Positions 1 through 11,212 of a stretch of 64,000 nucleotides of DNA are shown in pieces; positions within the stretch are counted from its first letter, which is position 1; every line of letters begins with the position of its first letter. The stretch is from Phyto melanocephala (taxonomy: Eukaryota; Arthropoda; Insecta; Diptera; Rhinophoridae). A program made the translations under genes and the position numbers. Under the pieces are notes generated by a model, which was given only the letters and a program-made list of their open reading frames with translations, made no database searches and was not told the origin of the DNA. The stretch spans positions 117,999,833 through 118,063,832 of the forward strand of contig OW799233.1 in NCBI GenBank assembly GCA_941918925.1. Reading direction: 5' to 3'.

Positions 1-384
1 TTACGAAATTTGCTTTTCACTTGATTTGTACACACTGTTGCATTATTGAGTACTTTTTTTTATTAATGTTGTCATTTATTTTTTAAATTAGTGGAAAAAT
101 GTATAAATTTAATAGTTTGTAGTAAAATATTTTTACACTTTACACATTAAATAATAATTTTGTGACAATATCAATATATTTAGGAAATACAGCTTTTGCA
201 AAAGTACAAATATTTGCAACTAATCATAGTAAGTATTTAAGTTTGAAAAATACAATATATCCACCGACCTTTCGTTGATTTTTGACAGTAGCTTAAGCCA
301 GCAAAAGCATAATATAGTTAGGCCTTAACACAAAATTTAAATTATTTATTGAAAAAAAAAAAATTTTTAAATAAAATCAAAACA

Positions 385-1106
385 ATTCACATGTAGTACA
401 TACGTACATACATATATAAAACATCCCATTGTAAAATTTACAATTTACGTATGTATGTAAAAAAAAAATTTAAAAAAAAATTTAAAAAAAAATTAATATA
501 TAAATAATAAATTTAAAACAAACAAAAAATAAACAAAAATTAAAAAAAAAAATAATAATAAAAATATAAATAATATGTATATAAAATAAAAATTAAAAAA
601 AAAATAAAAAAAATTAAAAAAAAAATAATAAAAATATAAATAATATATATAAAACAAAAAAAAATTAAAAAAATATATACAAAATTTTTTTTTTGGCTCA
701 GCTGGGATTTGATGCCACGTTTACTCTAACCCGTATACACATTTGTGTGTGTGTATATTATTGTTGTAATGTTGTTTTTGTGAAAAAAAACGAGGTGGTC
801 GTGGTTTTTTGTTCATATCTCAGTTGTTTATGTACCGATGTTTCTGATTTCAATACCGATCTACTCCCGAATATTTCTGATATTTTAATACCTCACCCGG
901 GTCCAGGCGATATCGGGGGGCTTCAAAAAGTTGATTTCAACATACACATGGACAGCCGGACAGACTGACAGAGCTTAATCGACTCCCCTATTCGTAAGCT
1001 TTCAGAAAATATATTATTTATGGGGTCGGAAATGAAAATTGTAGAAATTTCACACGGAATGACAAACCTATAAATACCCTTCTTCACTGTGTGAAGGGTA
1101 TAAAAA
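385..1106 (+). mobile_element. Family-B mini-me/DINE-1-like repeat, 5' end unclear
   Basis: A long A-rich low-complexity tract (about 450-690) leads into a block ending in a GTCY-type tract (GGACAGCCGGACAGACTGACAG, about 950-971, read as its complement). A short core, a TA-rich tract with TTATGGGGTCGGAAATG and a terminal stem CCCTTCTTCACTGTGTGAAGGGTATAAAA follow. The same layout recurs at 57409-58034, including the A-rich tract and the sequence CCGATGTTTCTGATT. I see no AACAAGTAAGAG 5' terminus here, so the left edge is approximate. It has no coding capacity; open frames inside it are chance. The family name rests on the GTCY/core/TA layout described for dipteran mini-me elements. Confidence 0.7.
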
Positions 1107-1720
1107 TGTTTATTGTGTAGAACGTAATTATGAAAACGTTTATTTACCAGAGTATTATAGATCCTGATTTCAAACTAAACTAAATTTATTTTAATTAAAG
1201 TAAATATTGTGCAATCTTTAATAAGAAATTTGCAATTATGTGTTACACCAAATATTTACTTAGTTAATAGTTTTATTAGTATTTATATAAATAAAATAGG
1301 TCTCTTATAAAAAGTGCATTAGTAGATAAGTAATTAATATACAGCTACAGTCAAAAAAAAAAAGCATTTATATCTTAGATTTAAATAAATTTTAAATAAC
1401 GCTTACTTTGTTTTCGTTATTTTGCTTCTTCTCTTGCGGCATTTCTTATATCCTTAGAATTCATCTCTATTTGCTAAAAATTAATAAAACAATTTTTTAT
1501 TAACCAATATTTTTCGACTTAAGTTATTTTTATCTAACAGTACAAAACATTCGTCTATGTTGAATCTCAAATACCCTTCACCAAATATTTAACAGAGGTA
1601 GGTAGTGTAACTTTGGCAATTGTGAAACTGCAACTTTTATACTGTTATTGGCTGATTGTTGTAAATATTTATAATAGGATTTCTAAAACAGGAACTTAAA
1701 GAACTGAATTTGTCGAATTC
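1107..1720. other. AT-rich DNA, nothing recognised
   Basis: This is unique-looking AT-rich sequence with no credible open frame, RNA gene or repeat boundary that I can define. Confidence 0.5.
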
Positions 1721-1723
1721 ATT

Positions 1724-2330
1724 TTAATATGGCCCCAAAGTCACGCTTGCGTGTAAAAACTGAGAGATTACCATAACTTTCGTCGATGCAAATTGTGCAT
1801 TTTGCAAAACTGCATGCAAAGCCTTCGGCTCTAATGCCCTAATCACAGCTTTAATGTTGGTTAATAGCTGTTTTATAGTTTGGGGCTGGTATACATATAC
1901 TCGTCCTTTAGACAAAAATCAGGGGCAGTTAAATCTGGTGAACAAGCTGTCCAATTAAATTCTGATTTTTTTTTTTTTGATAATTCGATCATAAAAATTT
2001 AATATAAAAAGTTATTGTAACAAAAGCCGTATGTGTCGTTGCACTATCATACTGCTGATATCACTTGTTGGCTGCTACAGGGCGTACACAATTATTAATA
2101 ATAATACGATACTTGTCCCTATTTACCAACACTGCATTACAAACTTCATTCTAGAGAAGTAGGGCCCCTTAACTCTTTGTGATGTCACTCCAATGATGTG
2201 ATAAGATACGTTGAAGTGATGTTCTAAAGATGCTTAGTTGTCTGGAACGTCTTTGCGTTAAAGTTTATGAATATTTTGTTTCTTACACTGCACCTTGTTG
2301 TCGGAACCCTGTAATTAAACCATTAATTGC
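1724..2330 (-). pseudogene. Decayed Tc1/mariner-superfamily transposase (FQQDGA type)
   Basis: On the minus strand several short frames line up in order with one transposase. First comes a helix-turn-helix piece (RRSRQLSIFRTSLQRIL, near 2215-2265). Then come NRDKYRIIINN, an eroded catalytic block reading YQQYDSATTHTA (canonical FQQDGATxHTA), a piece reading ACSPDLTAPDFCL (canonical PPRSCDLTPLDFFL), and finally VYVYQPQTIKQL followed by LEPKALHAVLQNAQF (1724-1915). The order matches the DDE/D transposase fold from DNA-binding domain to C-terminus. Stops and frameshifts separate the pieces, so it is dead. It most resembles mariner-like families of the rosa type, but subfamily placement is an inference. 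No terminal repeats were identified. Confidence 0.75.
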
Positions 2331-3640
2331 GGTTGGGTTGGGTGCATTTCTGGTGTTGAAATAATTTCGATATGCTTGTTGCGTCAGTAATAATTAATTG
2401 CCATTGGAAAAGGAAAATTCTGCATTTTAGTTCCTTGCTCGGTCGTTAAATTTTTATATATTCACCTGATTTTAAAAAGAAAACTCAAGCTAATATTCGA
2501 AATATTCGTTATACATACGAGATCGTAGGGCATTATTTAAATTTTCATTAAATTTAAAAAATATATACTTTTTATTATGGTAAAACCATCAAATCATTGG
2601 TGTAACCAAATACTTATATAGTCAAAAAAAATTTTAAATATAGATGTAGTTTTATATTGTTAAAATCTATTTCTTAAGCGTTTTTTTTGTATGACACCGT
2701 CGTTACTGTCTGAATAGGTTTTCCTAGGTTTGCTTGTATCTATTTAATACATCTACATGAATTCGATAAAATGCAATAAAGTTTTTAAAATAATAATAAT
2801 TTCTATTGTATCAAGTGTGCTAGTCAAATTTACATGTTTTTTTTTTTTTTCTTTAAAAAATACTTTAGAGAGCAAAATAATCAATTTTTTATAGTTTTTA
2901 TTTGGAAATTGGCTTTGACTTAATTAAAATATCACCAAAATCATGAAACATAATTATGTGTACTGAACAATTAATAATATTTTTAAGTAAACATAATCTG
3001 TAACAATTATAAATTAATATTTATTCGAATTTTTTATTGTTAAAATTTATTGTAAATCATTTTTGTTCTGGCTGCAGTTCAAAATTGTATTAAGAATATG
3101 AACATAAAGAATATATTATTTGATAGGACAAGAAAAATACAAATTTTTAATCGAATGCTATACCATTTCAACTCTTATTTCATTAAATTGTAAAATAAAT
3201 AGTAGTTTCAAATAACATATGAATATGCCGATAAAGACTGCGGATTGTGAAATCTTAGCTGGTTTCGCAAATGCATTCCACTCGGCTAATATAGTTATAG
3301 CTTTTCGAGATTCTAAAATGATTCCAATTTAATATAATTTAAAAAATATTTTAGAAAATTTAAATAATAGAATAAATGAGTTTGAGCTAAAAAATAATTT
3401 ACAGTAAATTTAATATAAAAAGTTTGAATAAAATTTTTTTTTTCTAAATAGCACTCATAACTAACGTTTTTTTTACAGAGGAATCGAATTTTAAGTTGGT
3501 AACTATTTTCTAACTGTTCGTCCATGTTACGATCAACATAATCGTTCATCACTTTTGTTTGAATAAATACGTAAAAAAAAACAAAATTGCCGTTTTTGGA
3601 GTGATGATTATCCTTAAGTTTATGTTGAGACACCGCTACA
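2331..3640. other. AT-rich spacer, no gene seen
   Basis: The stretch is AT-rich with homopolymer T runs near 2837-2850 and 3420-3440. The 111-codon minus-strand frame at 3313-3648 is low-complexity in composition and has no recognisable motif, so I do not call it a gene. Confidence 0.45.
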
Positions 3641-3649
3641 TCCAGCAAA

Positions 3650-4110
3650 ACTGACTGTTTGGTGTGTTTTTTGGTGTAGTGGAATCATTGGTTCATACTT
3701 CCTTAAAAAGTTAAGTTTAATTATAGTGTTACAGTCAATCATGACCGCTATGGAGTTCTGATTACTGAGTTTTTCGATCTTCAATTAAACAACCATGATG
3801 TGCAGGAATTATGGTTTCAACAAGATAGCGCAGCATATCACACAGGTCGTGCACGATTGATATATTTCTAATTTATTTAGTAGCCGCATAACTTGATGTT
3901 TAGGACCCATGAATTGGCCTCTAGTATCGCGCAATTTAACTCTGCTTGGCTATTTTCTGTAGTGATATAAAAAGTCGCTAGTCTAAGACCAAAACGTTTA
4001 ACTACTCAGAGAATAACATTATATTATTATAATATATTATTGGCAATATATTGCCAGAAATGTTAAACCAAGTCATTGAAAATTGGACCTTCAGATTATA
4101 GTATGTCCGA
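3650..4110 (+). pseudogene. Decayed Tc1/mariner-superfamily transposase, C-terminal half
   Basis: Plus-strand fragments in shifting frames follow the catalytic half of a mariner-like transposase: SGIIGSYFLKK, TVNHDRYGVLITEFF, then NNHDVQELWFQQDSAAYHTG (about 3792-3851). The last carries the second catalytic Asp in FQQD with the following HT. Downstream, after stops, are pieces reading LMFRTHELASS and FNSAWLFSVVI near the position of the PPRSCDLTPLDFFLWGY block, and MLNQVIENWTFRL (about 4059-4098), which matches the C-terminal EKVIENW helix of the family. Multiple stops make it a pseudogene. It is the same general family as the relic at 1724-2330 but on the opposite strand, and the two are not an obvious inverted pair. 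Confidence 0.8.
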
Positions 4111-4663
4111 GCAAACTTATGCTGTCCGATATTTAATTTCTCTGAAATAAAACAAATCTATAAAAACACCCTTTAAAATAATTCTCTTCAAAATAACATA
4201 AAACTTGAAGAAAGACACTGTAAATATTTTTTCGTTTCCTTCGTTAAAATTTTTTTAAATCTTTTCAAGAAAAATGGCTACGAATTGCTTTTATTAATTT
4301 TTACGTTAAAATAATTTTAATTTTATTGTTGCAATTGACACAAAAGGTAAATTATTTATGGCTGAGTCGAAGTTGATTTTTAAAATCACTCTACTACATG
4401 GGATACTTTAAGCTTACAAGGCTTAATATGAAAAAAAGCTTTGTACGAGATTTTAGATTTTTTATATGGAACATGATATCGTTAAAAAGGCTGTCATGGC
4501 TTTGATTTTAAAGCACATATTTGAGAAAATCCCCAGAAGAATAAAAACAGTAATCATCAATAGAAAATTTTTCTAAAATATTGCGTCAATGAGGAATTTT
4601 TCTTGACTTTGTATAAAAAAATTTTTATCAAAGAGAATTTTTAAAAAATTGATTCTCAATTAC
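4111..4663. other. AT-rich spacer, nothing recognised
   Basis: No gene, RNA or repeat boundary could be supported in this interval. Confidence 0.45.
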
Positions 4664-5754
4664 TTTTTATACCCGCCACCAAAAAAATGGTGGGGGTATA
4701 TTCATTTTGTCATTCCGTTTGTAACACATCGAAATATCCATTTTAGACCCCATAAAGTATATATATTCTGAATCGGGGTTTGATTTTATGACGATCTAGC
4801 TATGTCCGTCCGTCTGTTGAAAGCACGATAGAGGTCGCACCGAAAAAGCTAGGGGGCTCAAATTTTGCCAGAATTTTTCTTATAGACAAGGTCTGTTTGG
4901 TATTGAAAATGGGCTCAATCGGAATATTAGGAAGAGAGTTATAGCTCGAAAAGCAAGAGTAGGTCGAAAAAACCGTGTCCTTCGAACATCGAATAAAATA
5001 GAATTGTGTCCAAACGCCTTAACGTAGACTCATGAAACTGCAAATATATATTTCCTGGGTAAAGATAATATTTTTCCCCGAAAATTGTCTAAATTTCTGC
5101 ATTAGGAGAGGAGTTGTCGATCAAAATGTACGAAAATTTATACCGCACAGTGTATTTTTCGGTATATTTAAAAACAAAAACGTCATAAAAGCAACAAAAT
5201 TGGATGTACGACTCTGAAATTTTGCACACTTTGCTTTTTGGTGACACGCTTTCTTGAAACGGCAAATTAATGTGCCACGCCCACTTTTACGCCCACCTCC
5301 CAAATAACGTTTTAACTAAAATTCATATAATTTCTCTATTAATAAAGATTTTGGAATAATAAAGGACTATATTGAAACACCTAAGTTGTACTCATTAGCA
5401 AAAACAACTTTGACACGCCTACTATAACGCCCACTTTCACTTTTGAATTGTGTCCAGACGCATAAACGTAGTCATGAAACTTCGAATATATATTTATCGA
5501 GTCAAAAGAATATTTTCCCTGAACTTCGCTTAAATCTATGAATTAGGAAAAGAGTTATAGATAAAAATGGACGAAAATTTATACCGCACAGTGTATATTT
5601 CAAATTTAAAACGTAATAAAACTGACAAAACTATATGTACGATTCTGAAATTTTGCAAACATGGCTTTTTGGTCAAAGTCTTCGTTATAACGGAAAATAG
5701 ATGTGCCACGCACACTTTTTTCCTTAAATTTTTATAAAAATATATTAGTCATAT

Positions 5755-6150
5755 ATATTAGCATTTATTCATCTTACGCTGCGCCATTTATTGCACTGTA
5801 GCTAAATATAAGATAAAGATGATAAGATAGATGACTCTACTAGCAACTACTAAATGACATGCTAACAACTTATGCTTATGTTCTCCTGAAGTTATGCTCT
5901 ATTAAAAATGGGAATTTAGGAAAATTTTGACTTAAGTAAAAAAAAATTATCTCTAAACATTATAAACATTTTATTTTCATGTACTAATGGCTAACAAATT
6001 TTAAAATTATACAAAACTTATTTCGTTTGAAAATCTTTTAAAAGCAAAATATTATAGAAGTTTAAAAATCAAAATCTTACTAATAAATTTCCCGTTTTAG
6101 AAAAATGCAGAGAATGTATATTTTAAATCACCCTGTGGCCCTTAAAATTT
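5755..6150. mobile_element. Nested block B, mariner-like inverted-end fragment
   Basis: This block sits inside the composite element. One end reads CACCCTGTGGCCCTTAAAAT followed by TTAACC, the inverse of the GGTTAAATTTTAAGGGCC ends of the nested Tc1/mariner-type element. Homologous blocks occur at 12250-12575, 28722-29105 and 43190-43595. Only one terminus is clear, so the other boundary is approximate. It is non-coding. Confidence 0.55.
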
Positions 6151-6344
6151 AACCTTAAATTCACTTTCTTTCTCTTAAATTCATGTAGTTTCTCTATGAA
6201 TAAAGATTTGGAATATTAAAGGACTATATTGAAATATCTAAGTTATGTTTATTAGCAGAAACTTTATTGGCACGCGTATTTTAACGGCCACTTTCATTGA
6301 AAGACTAAATTTACGAAAACATTTTACTAGCGTACCGAAGTTAT

Positions 6345-6939
6345 AATGGGTGGTTTTATTTTAAGGGACTATGTTGATTTTGAATAAAATTATTATGAAA
6401 TTATTATCATTTATTTTTATAATGATAATATTTGTATGCTTCAATTATGTATGGAACAAAATATCGGCCACCTAGGCGGCACACTTCGATCCGATAGTCC
6501 ATATTTTCAATGACACTGTTGATGCTCAATTGTTCGGCACGATGATGAGTCGAGGTTACTTGCTCTTTTGCCACGTTATCGTGAAAAACAGCAATGTTTC
6601 CCATTCAACGAACTAAGATGGCATTCACAGATGTTTTCACATTTCATACAGACCTGCTTTGCAGACATTTAAATATTTTTTACAATTCTCACGATTGTGG
6701 ACGAATTCGAACGATTATGTTGACTAAAAGAATCAGAAGTGCACGAAATGCATTTTGATTTGAACGCCCATTTTTATAAAAAACCTGAATAACTTTAAAG
6801 CGTTGCTCATTTGCGCATCTTTCCACGGTTCAAATTGAGTTAGTCTGAGATTGAGAAATGTCAAATGAAATACAAGAAAAAAGTTGAAGTTTAGATGTGG
6901 TTCACCTTAAACATGGGCCCTTCAAATTTAACCACCCTC
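6345..6939 (-). mobile_element. Nested Tc1/mariner-type deletion derivative (module A)
   Basis: It is bounded by inverted ends of the GGGTGGTTAAATTTTAAGG type with flanking TA. Inside, on the minus strand, are the remains of a transposase N-terminus. A helix-turn-helix-like stretch reads ALRDFFGQHNRSNSSTI in better-preserved copies. The 65-codon frame at 6407-6604 begins GNIAVFHDNVAKEQVTSTHH and runs through a position corresponding to the second helix-turn-helix of mariner-like proteins. The catalytic DDE region is absent, which suggests an internally deleted, non-autonomous derivative. Equivalent copies lie at 10729-11212, 18040-18659, 27924-28529, 37985-38607 and 43776-44382, always inside family-A elements. 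Confidence 0.75.
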
Positions 6940-7083
6940 TACAAAGAAAGTGATACATATTTTATTATAAAGAGATTATTCTATAGCGATTAACAAAATA
7001 ATAAATATTGTGCTTTAAATGTACACAAAATTGGTGGTGGGTATAAAAAATTTGGCACAGCCGAATATAGTGTTCTTACTTGT

Positions 7084-8480
7084 TACAAGAAGTTTTGTGT
7101 TAACGGGTTTTAAAAAAATATAGAATATTGAACTAATTTTAAAACTTTTTTATTGTTATACGATAATCCTACGCAAAATTGAACAATAACAGTAACAACC
7201 TAATATTACAAATTCTAAATATCACTAACCCTGAAACCTTAAAAAGTCTTTAAAAAAGAAATCATAGTAAGAGCATAAAGGCGAAAATCCAACAACCTCA
7301 AAAATTAAATATTGAATTGAACACATCAGGATATTTTTCTATTCTTCCGTTTTGAAAAAATCTTTAAGCCAATGCAAATCTTTAACTTTTTAAGCAATAT
7401 ATTTCTTGTTATGTATATGTATGTGTGTATATTCTCTTCGTGGGGATTATCTTAAACATATATATGTGCTTCAAGTACTAATGAATGTATTATATAAAAA
7501 GAATTGTAACCAAACAAATATTTAAATAGAAAAACTGTATCAACCTTTAAAAACCAACCAACACTTAAACTTTGCGAACGAATGGAATGATAACAAAAAG
7601 GAAGAATAATAAAACCTTATATATTTAGTTCAAGCCTGTAAAAATTTATTTGCTTTTCTTTTTTTTTTTTTTTTTTGGGTACAGCTTGCGGAAAAGGAAA
7701 TAATGTATGACTGCAGAGATGAATATGTATGAGTGTTGGTTAACAGTTTTATTTGTGTGTTTGACTGATAGAAACTTTAAAATAGTTTTGAACTTTAAGC
7801 CAAATATGTGAGTTGTTTTAATTTTTTTTTTTAAATTTAAACTGGATTTCTGGTTAAAATATTTCAGTTTGTTTTTTTTTTTTTTTTTGTTTTAATTTAA
7901 AAATATTGTTGTTTACATTTAAACGTATATGAAACCAGCTAAACTATATGGTTGTGCAGGTTTTCTTCTTAACCTGAGCTTTCATTTAAAAAATCTTTTT
8001 GTATTTAATATTAATTTTTTATTATAAATATCTAATCACTAGCTAAAGAATAAGCATTTTTCAATAAAGTTAATTTGGGCAAGGATTAAAACAAATATTC
8101 TTAAAATTCCAAAATGGCAAAATTAGGAAACCTTAAACATAGATTGTGAACAAAAGAAGAGACTGCAGAAAATAATCACCAGGATCAGGATTTTTTAACG
8201 AGAGTAGGCAAAGAGTTTCACACCTTTAATTAAAGAACATAAGTATATAAAGATTTTTGATAATTAAAAGTACCGCGCCTACTTTTTTTAATTTGTATAA
8301 TTCCTATATAGGCAAAGATTGAAGAAGAACAAAAGACTTATTATTTCAAAATTTAAATAAAATAAAATAACTGAAATTACCTTAATACGCCTACTTTAGC
8401 TACTAAATATTAAATAATATTGCAAAGTATCTTTTAAAATTTTTAAAAATTAGTAGATTTATTTCTTTTTTTACACGCAT
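7084..8480. other. AT-rich DNA with poly-T tracts
   Basis: Long T tracts lie at about 7657-7677 and 7871-7889, and a TATG/TGTA-rich patch at about 7410-7435. No supported gene or RNA was seen. Confidence 0.5.
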
Positions 8481-8489
8481 AAATTTTCT

Positions 8490-8680
8490 TTTATATTTAA
8501 AAATCATTTTTTGCATGTGATCGCTGCCACTGCGCTTTATGGCCCATTCTATCGATGCAATTGTGCATCACTTTTTCCAATATATCTGATCTTACTTAGT
8601 CAATAGTTCGTCGAATCTTGACTTCTAAGTGATCAATAGTTGCTGCTTTATTAGCATAGTCTGCAGCTTTGACATAGCCC
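8490..8680 (-). pseudogene. C-terminal relic of a Tc1/mariner-superfamily transposase
   Basis: The minus strand reads LGYVKAADYANKAATIDHLE, then IRRTI and, after a stop, VRSDILEKVMHNCIDRM. This follows the family C-terminus LWGYVKSLVYADKPxTIDHLExNIRR...PxMLEKVIENWxxRLD closely. The N-terminal two thirds are missing; a LINE fragment begins about 70 bp away on the opposite strand. It is a dead fragment. Confidence 0.75.
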
Positions 8681-8729
8681 AGATGTCAAATCATACGAAC
8701 AAGTTCATTTTATCATCAAAGATATGTCT

Positions 8730-9060
8730 CAACAAAACTTCAACATGGTTATATGCACCGCAAGTACGAAGAGGACATGTTGAGGCCACCGATAGGTTAC
8801 TATTTTTGGCGTATTAGAGTGTGGGTATCCAACAAGACCGATATGTCATGGAGAAACAAAAGGGATTGCAGAGTGTCAAGGGCTTTATGGCCCAAGTTGA
8901 ATTCAGTGGACTCTACGTTACTTCTGGGCCTGAATAGGGTATGTTTGGGGGCCACTATTGGGATTTTAACAGGACGCTGTCCTAGGACTAGTAGATGTGA
9001 TCGCGGCACTCCATATTATTTTAGAATGTGTTAAGATAAGAAGGAGTTGAGGGCTGTAAA
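8730..9060 (+). pseudogene. I/R1-type LINE fragment, end of ORF2 RNase H and tail
   Basis: The frame at 8753-9034 contains CRVSRALWPKLNS, then TLLLGLNRVCLGATIGILTG and RCP. This is the conserved region just after RNase H in ORF2 of Jockey/I/R1-group retrotransposons (pattern TLWP..., LL.L.R......GILTGHC). The Cys-His knuckle that normally follows is lost to substitutions and a stop. There is no reverse transcriptase domain upstream, as expected for a 5'-truncated or broken insertion. Its G+C content is visibly higher than its surroundings. The closely comparable fragment at 37034-37700 is better preserved. Confidence 0.75.
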
Positions 9061-9225
9061 AAATTACGAGTCAAGAGACTACAGAATCACAGGGTCAAGT
9101 GGTTAAGTAGACAATTCCTTCATGTGTTGGGCTTCGGAGTACAAACTGGAGAATATTATTGGATTGATCACGAGGGTCAAGTGTATGGTGAACATGCAAT
9201 GAGGCTCGTTAGAAAATCTGTATAT

Positions 9226-9285
9226 CTTCTAAACTATTTCCTCCAAGCTGTATTACTTCTAAACTATTTCCTCCAAACTATATCT
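9226..9285. repeat. Two-copy 30-bp tandem repeat
   Basis: CTTCTAAACTATTTCCTCCAA begins at 9226 and again at 9256, giving a 30-bp period with two copies and minor divergence. It lies just beyond the LINE fragment. Confidence 0.8.
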
Positions 9286-9499
9286 TATCTCCATTCACTC
9301 TATCTTTAGGAACCCTCTTTTTCTAATTAATTCTTCTCTATCTTTCGTTTATAAATGGAAACACAATTGATCATATTGGTCTCCGAGTGTGGGTGTTGGA
9401 AGTGTCTGTTGTTTCCTGCATCCCCTTTTCGTACCTACCTACCTACATGCACTTCTTGTCATGTCGCTCCATAGCATTACGACCATTAGCAATCTAAAG

Positions 9500-9800
9500 A
9501 GGAATAAAAAATTACGAGTCACTTACCTGTAGCATTTGCCAAAGCCTATGACGTCAAACAGTCTTGTAAGAATTAGGCCAGAAATTAACCTCAATTTTTA
9601 TCACGAGAAAAATTTATTTTAACATTCACACAAACTTTCTCACACATTCATCGAACACAACGCATTTAGTGGTCTTTCGAATTTAATTGTTGCCCCAGTT
9701 GAAACCTATAAATGAAGGTCAAAATCTTTCTACGCAATTGTCCAAGTAGTAAACGGTCAGAGATCAAGTTACTAACATTGGCGCCGGATCTGTAAATTTA
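9500..9800 (+). mobile_element. Possible LTR-retrotransposon remnant with primer-binding-like site
   Basis: A TATA-like CCTATAAATGAAGG at about 9704-9717 lies roughly 60 bp upstream of a stretch ending ...TTACTAACA. That is followed directly by TTGGCGCCGGATCTG (about 9779-9793). An LTR ends in CA and is followed by a primer-binding site, often TGGCG..., so this could be the LTR/leader junction of a Ty3-like element. I could not find a matching second LTR or any gag/pol frame, so this is tentative. Confidence 0.3.
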
Positions 9801-10728
9801 AGTCCTCACTTACAATCGAGTCTACTACGGCGATATACGTTCAATAAGGACTCAACTTGGATGAATGTTATTCAAAAGGATAAACGTGCTTATGAACCGT
9901 TACTTAGTATTGAGCATTAAATATTCAGTTTGATGATTATTGGAACCGTAAAATTGACGATGTGCTCTTTAAGTGTACAAACAGAGTGCGAATTATGGAA
10001 ACAATTTTCCACTTTATTTATAAAACGAAGTCAAAGGCGTTTGTTAATATGATGACTGTGTTTTAGTTATCCCGAACGTAATTACTAAATATTTAAAAAA
10101 CACTCTATATTTAAAAATTTAAAGCACTACTCCCGTTATAAAAATATTTTTGGTTCTTGTTTAAGACTGGCCATAAAATACATTAGAAGAAGAACTAAAG
10201 AGATACGCTCTAATAGCAAACGAAACTAAGACAGAAACATATTTATGGCCGGATTTGAAGTGAACAGTGCCTAAAAAAACATAAAAAGTAAAACCCTTAA
10301 GTAATCTGTAAATGTCAAATTATTGTAAAAGTCTCAAATAAAGTAAAGGAAAGCGGTCAAATGTCAGCTTTATTAACATGAAATTACTTTATGCATAAAA
10401 ACAACATAAAATATTGAAAAATTCACAAGCAGGCATACAAGCTCACAAAAAAAACCCTTTTCCAACAAAATAATTCATAAATTTCCTTAATTAATATTTT
10501 ACTAGTTTATTTGCATCATTCTCTAAAGGTTTACCAAATAACAACGGTAGGAACAACAAACAAAAAAATAATAAAGTTAAGAAAAACAAGTAAGAGCACT
10601 ATATTCGGCTGTGCCGAATCTTTTATACCCACCACCAATTTTGTGTACATTTAAAGCACAATAATTATTATTTTGTTAATGGCTTGGAATAATCTCTTTA
10701 TAATAAAATATACATCTCTTTCTTTGTA

Positions 10729-11212
10729 GAGGGTGGTTAAATTTTAAATTTAAAACAGAGGCCGAATTACGGCACTCGAACGTGATCGAAATTTGAAAAC
10801 TCTTATTAGAATCTATATACCTAAAGCATACTCGATCGTTCGAGTAAAATTTCGATCGATATCGAATGCCGTAATTCGGCGCCAGGTCTGTATAAAATGT
10901 TAGAACATCTATGAATGCCTTCTAAATTCGTTAAATGAGAAGCATTGCTGTTTATCGCGATAGTGTGGCAAAAAAACAGTCAACTTCGACTCATCATCGT
11001 GCCAAACAATTGAGCATCAGCAATGTTATTTAAAATTTGGACTATCGGATCGAGGTGTGCCGTTGAGGTCGCGGGGCCATCCGGCCGATATTTTATTCCA
11101 TACATAATTGAACCATACAAATATTATCATTAAAAAAGAAATGATAATAATTTCCTAAATAATTTGTGTTTTATGCAAAATCAACATCGGCCCTTAAAAT
11201 TTAACCACCCTT
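10729..11212 (+). mobile_element. Nested Tc1/mariner-type deletion derivative
   Basis: The ends are GAGGGTGGTTAAATTTTAAA and CCCTTAAAATTTAACCACCC with flanking TA. Relative to sister copies the first ~250 bp are missing and replaced by a 120-bp palindromic insert. The right half retains the part reading AVYRDSVAKKQSTSTHH-like in the degraded frame. Confidence 0.65.
10761..10880. repeat. 120-bp palindromic foldback/miniature element
   Basis: GCCGAATTACGGCACTCGAA at the left is mirrored by TCGAATGCCGTAATTCGGC at the right. The complementarity extends inward through CGATC...GAAATTT / AAATTTCGATCG, making a hairpin of about 36 bp per arm. It interrupts the nested mariner-type derivative at a point where sister copies read AAAACAGGTCTG, and CAG lies on both sides. 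No coding. Confidence 0.75.

Larger units (their letters stand above)
4664..7083 (-). mobile_element. Composite family-A mini-me/DINE-1-like element with nested inserts
   Basis: Read on the minus strand, it starts with the AACAAGTAAGA-type end and a TTCGGCTGTGCCAAA-type stem near 7045-7083. It ends in TGGTGGCGGGTATAAAA (4664-4690). The GTCY tract (about 4803-4818), a core containing CTAGATCGTCATAAAATC and a TA tract (about 4758-4768) lie next to the 3' end. Subterminal inverted repeats read CCACCA/TGGTGG. Internally it holds blocks built on GTGGGCGTAAAAGTGGGCGT, the nested miniature element at 6345-6939, and a second nested block at about 5755-6150. Copies at 27779-30480 and 41803-44527 have the same insert order, so this is one composite lineage. 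It has no intact coding region. Confidence 0.85.

Noticed and set aside
693..968. 91-codon frame in the first family-B repeat
   Set aside because: It lies wholly within repeat sequence, crosses a low-complexity boundary and is not conserved in the sister copy at 57.4 kb.
3313..3648. 111-codon minus-strand frame
   Set aside because: It is rich in Phe, Lys, Asn and Tyr as expected from AT-rich sequence, with no domain, and it ends where a transposase relic begins on the other strand.
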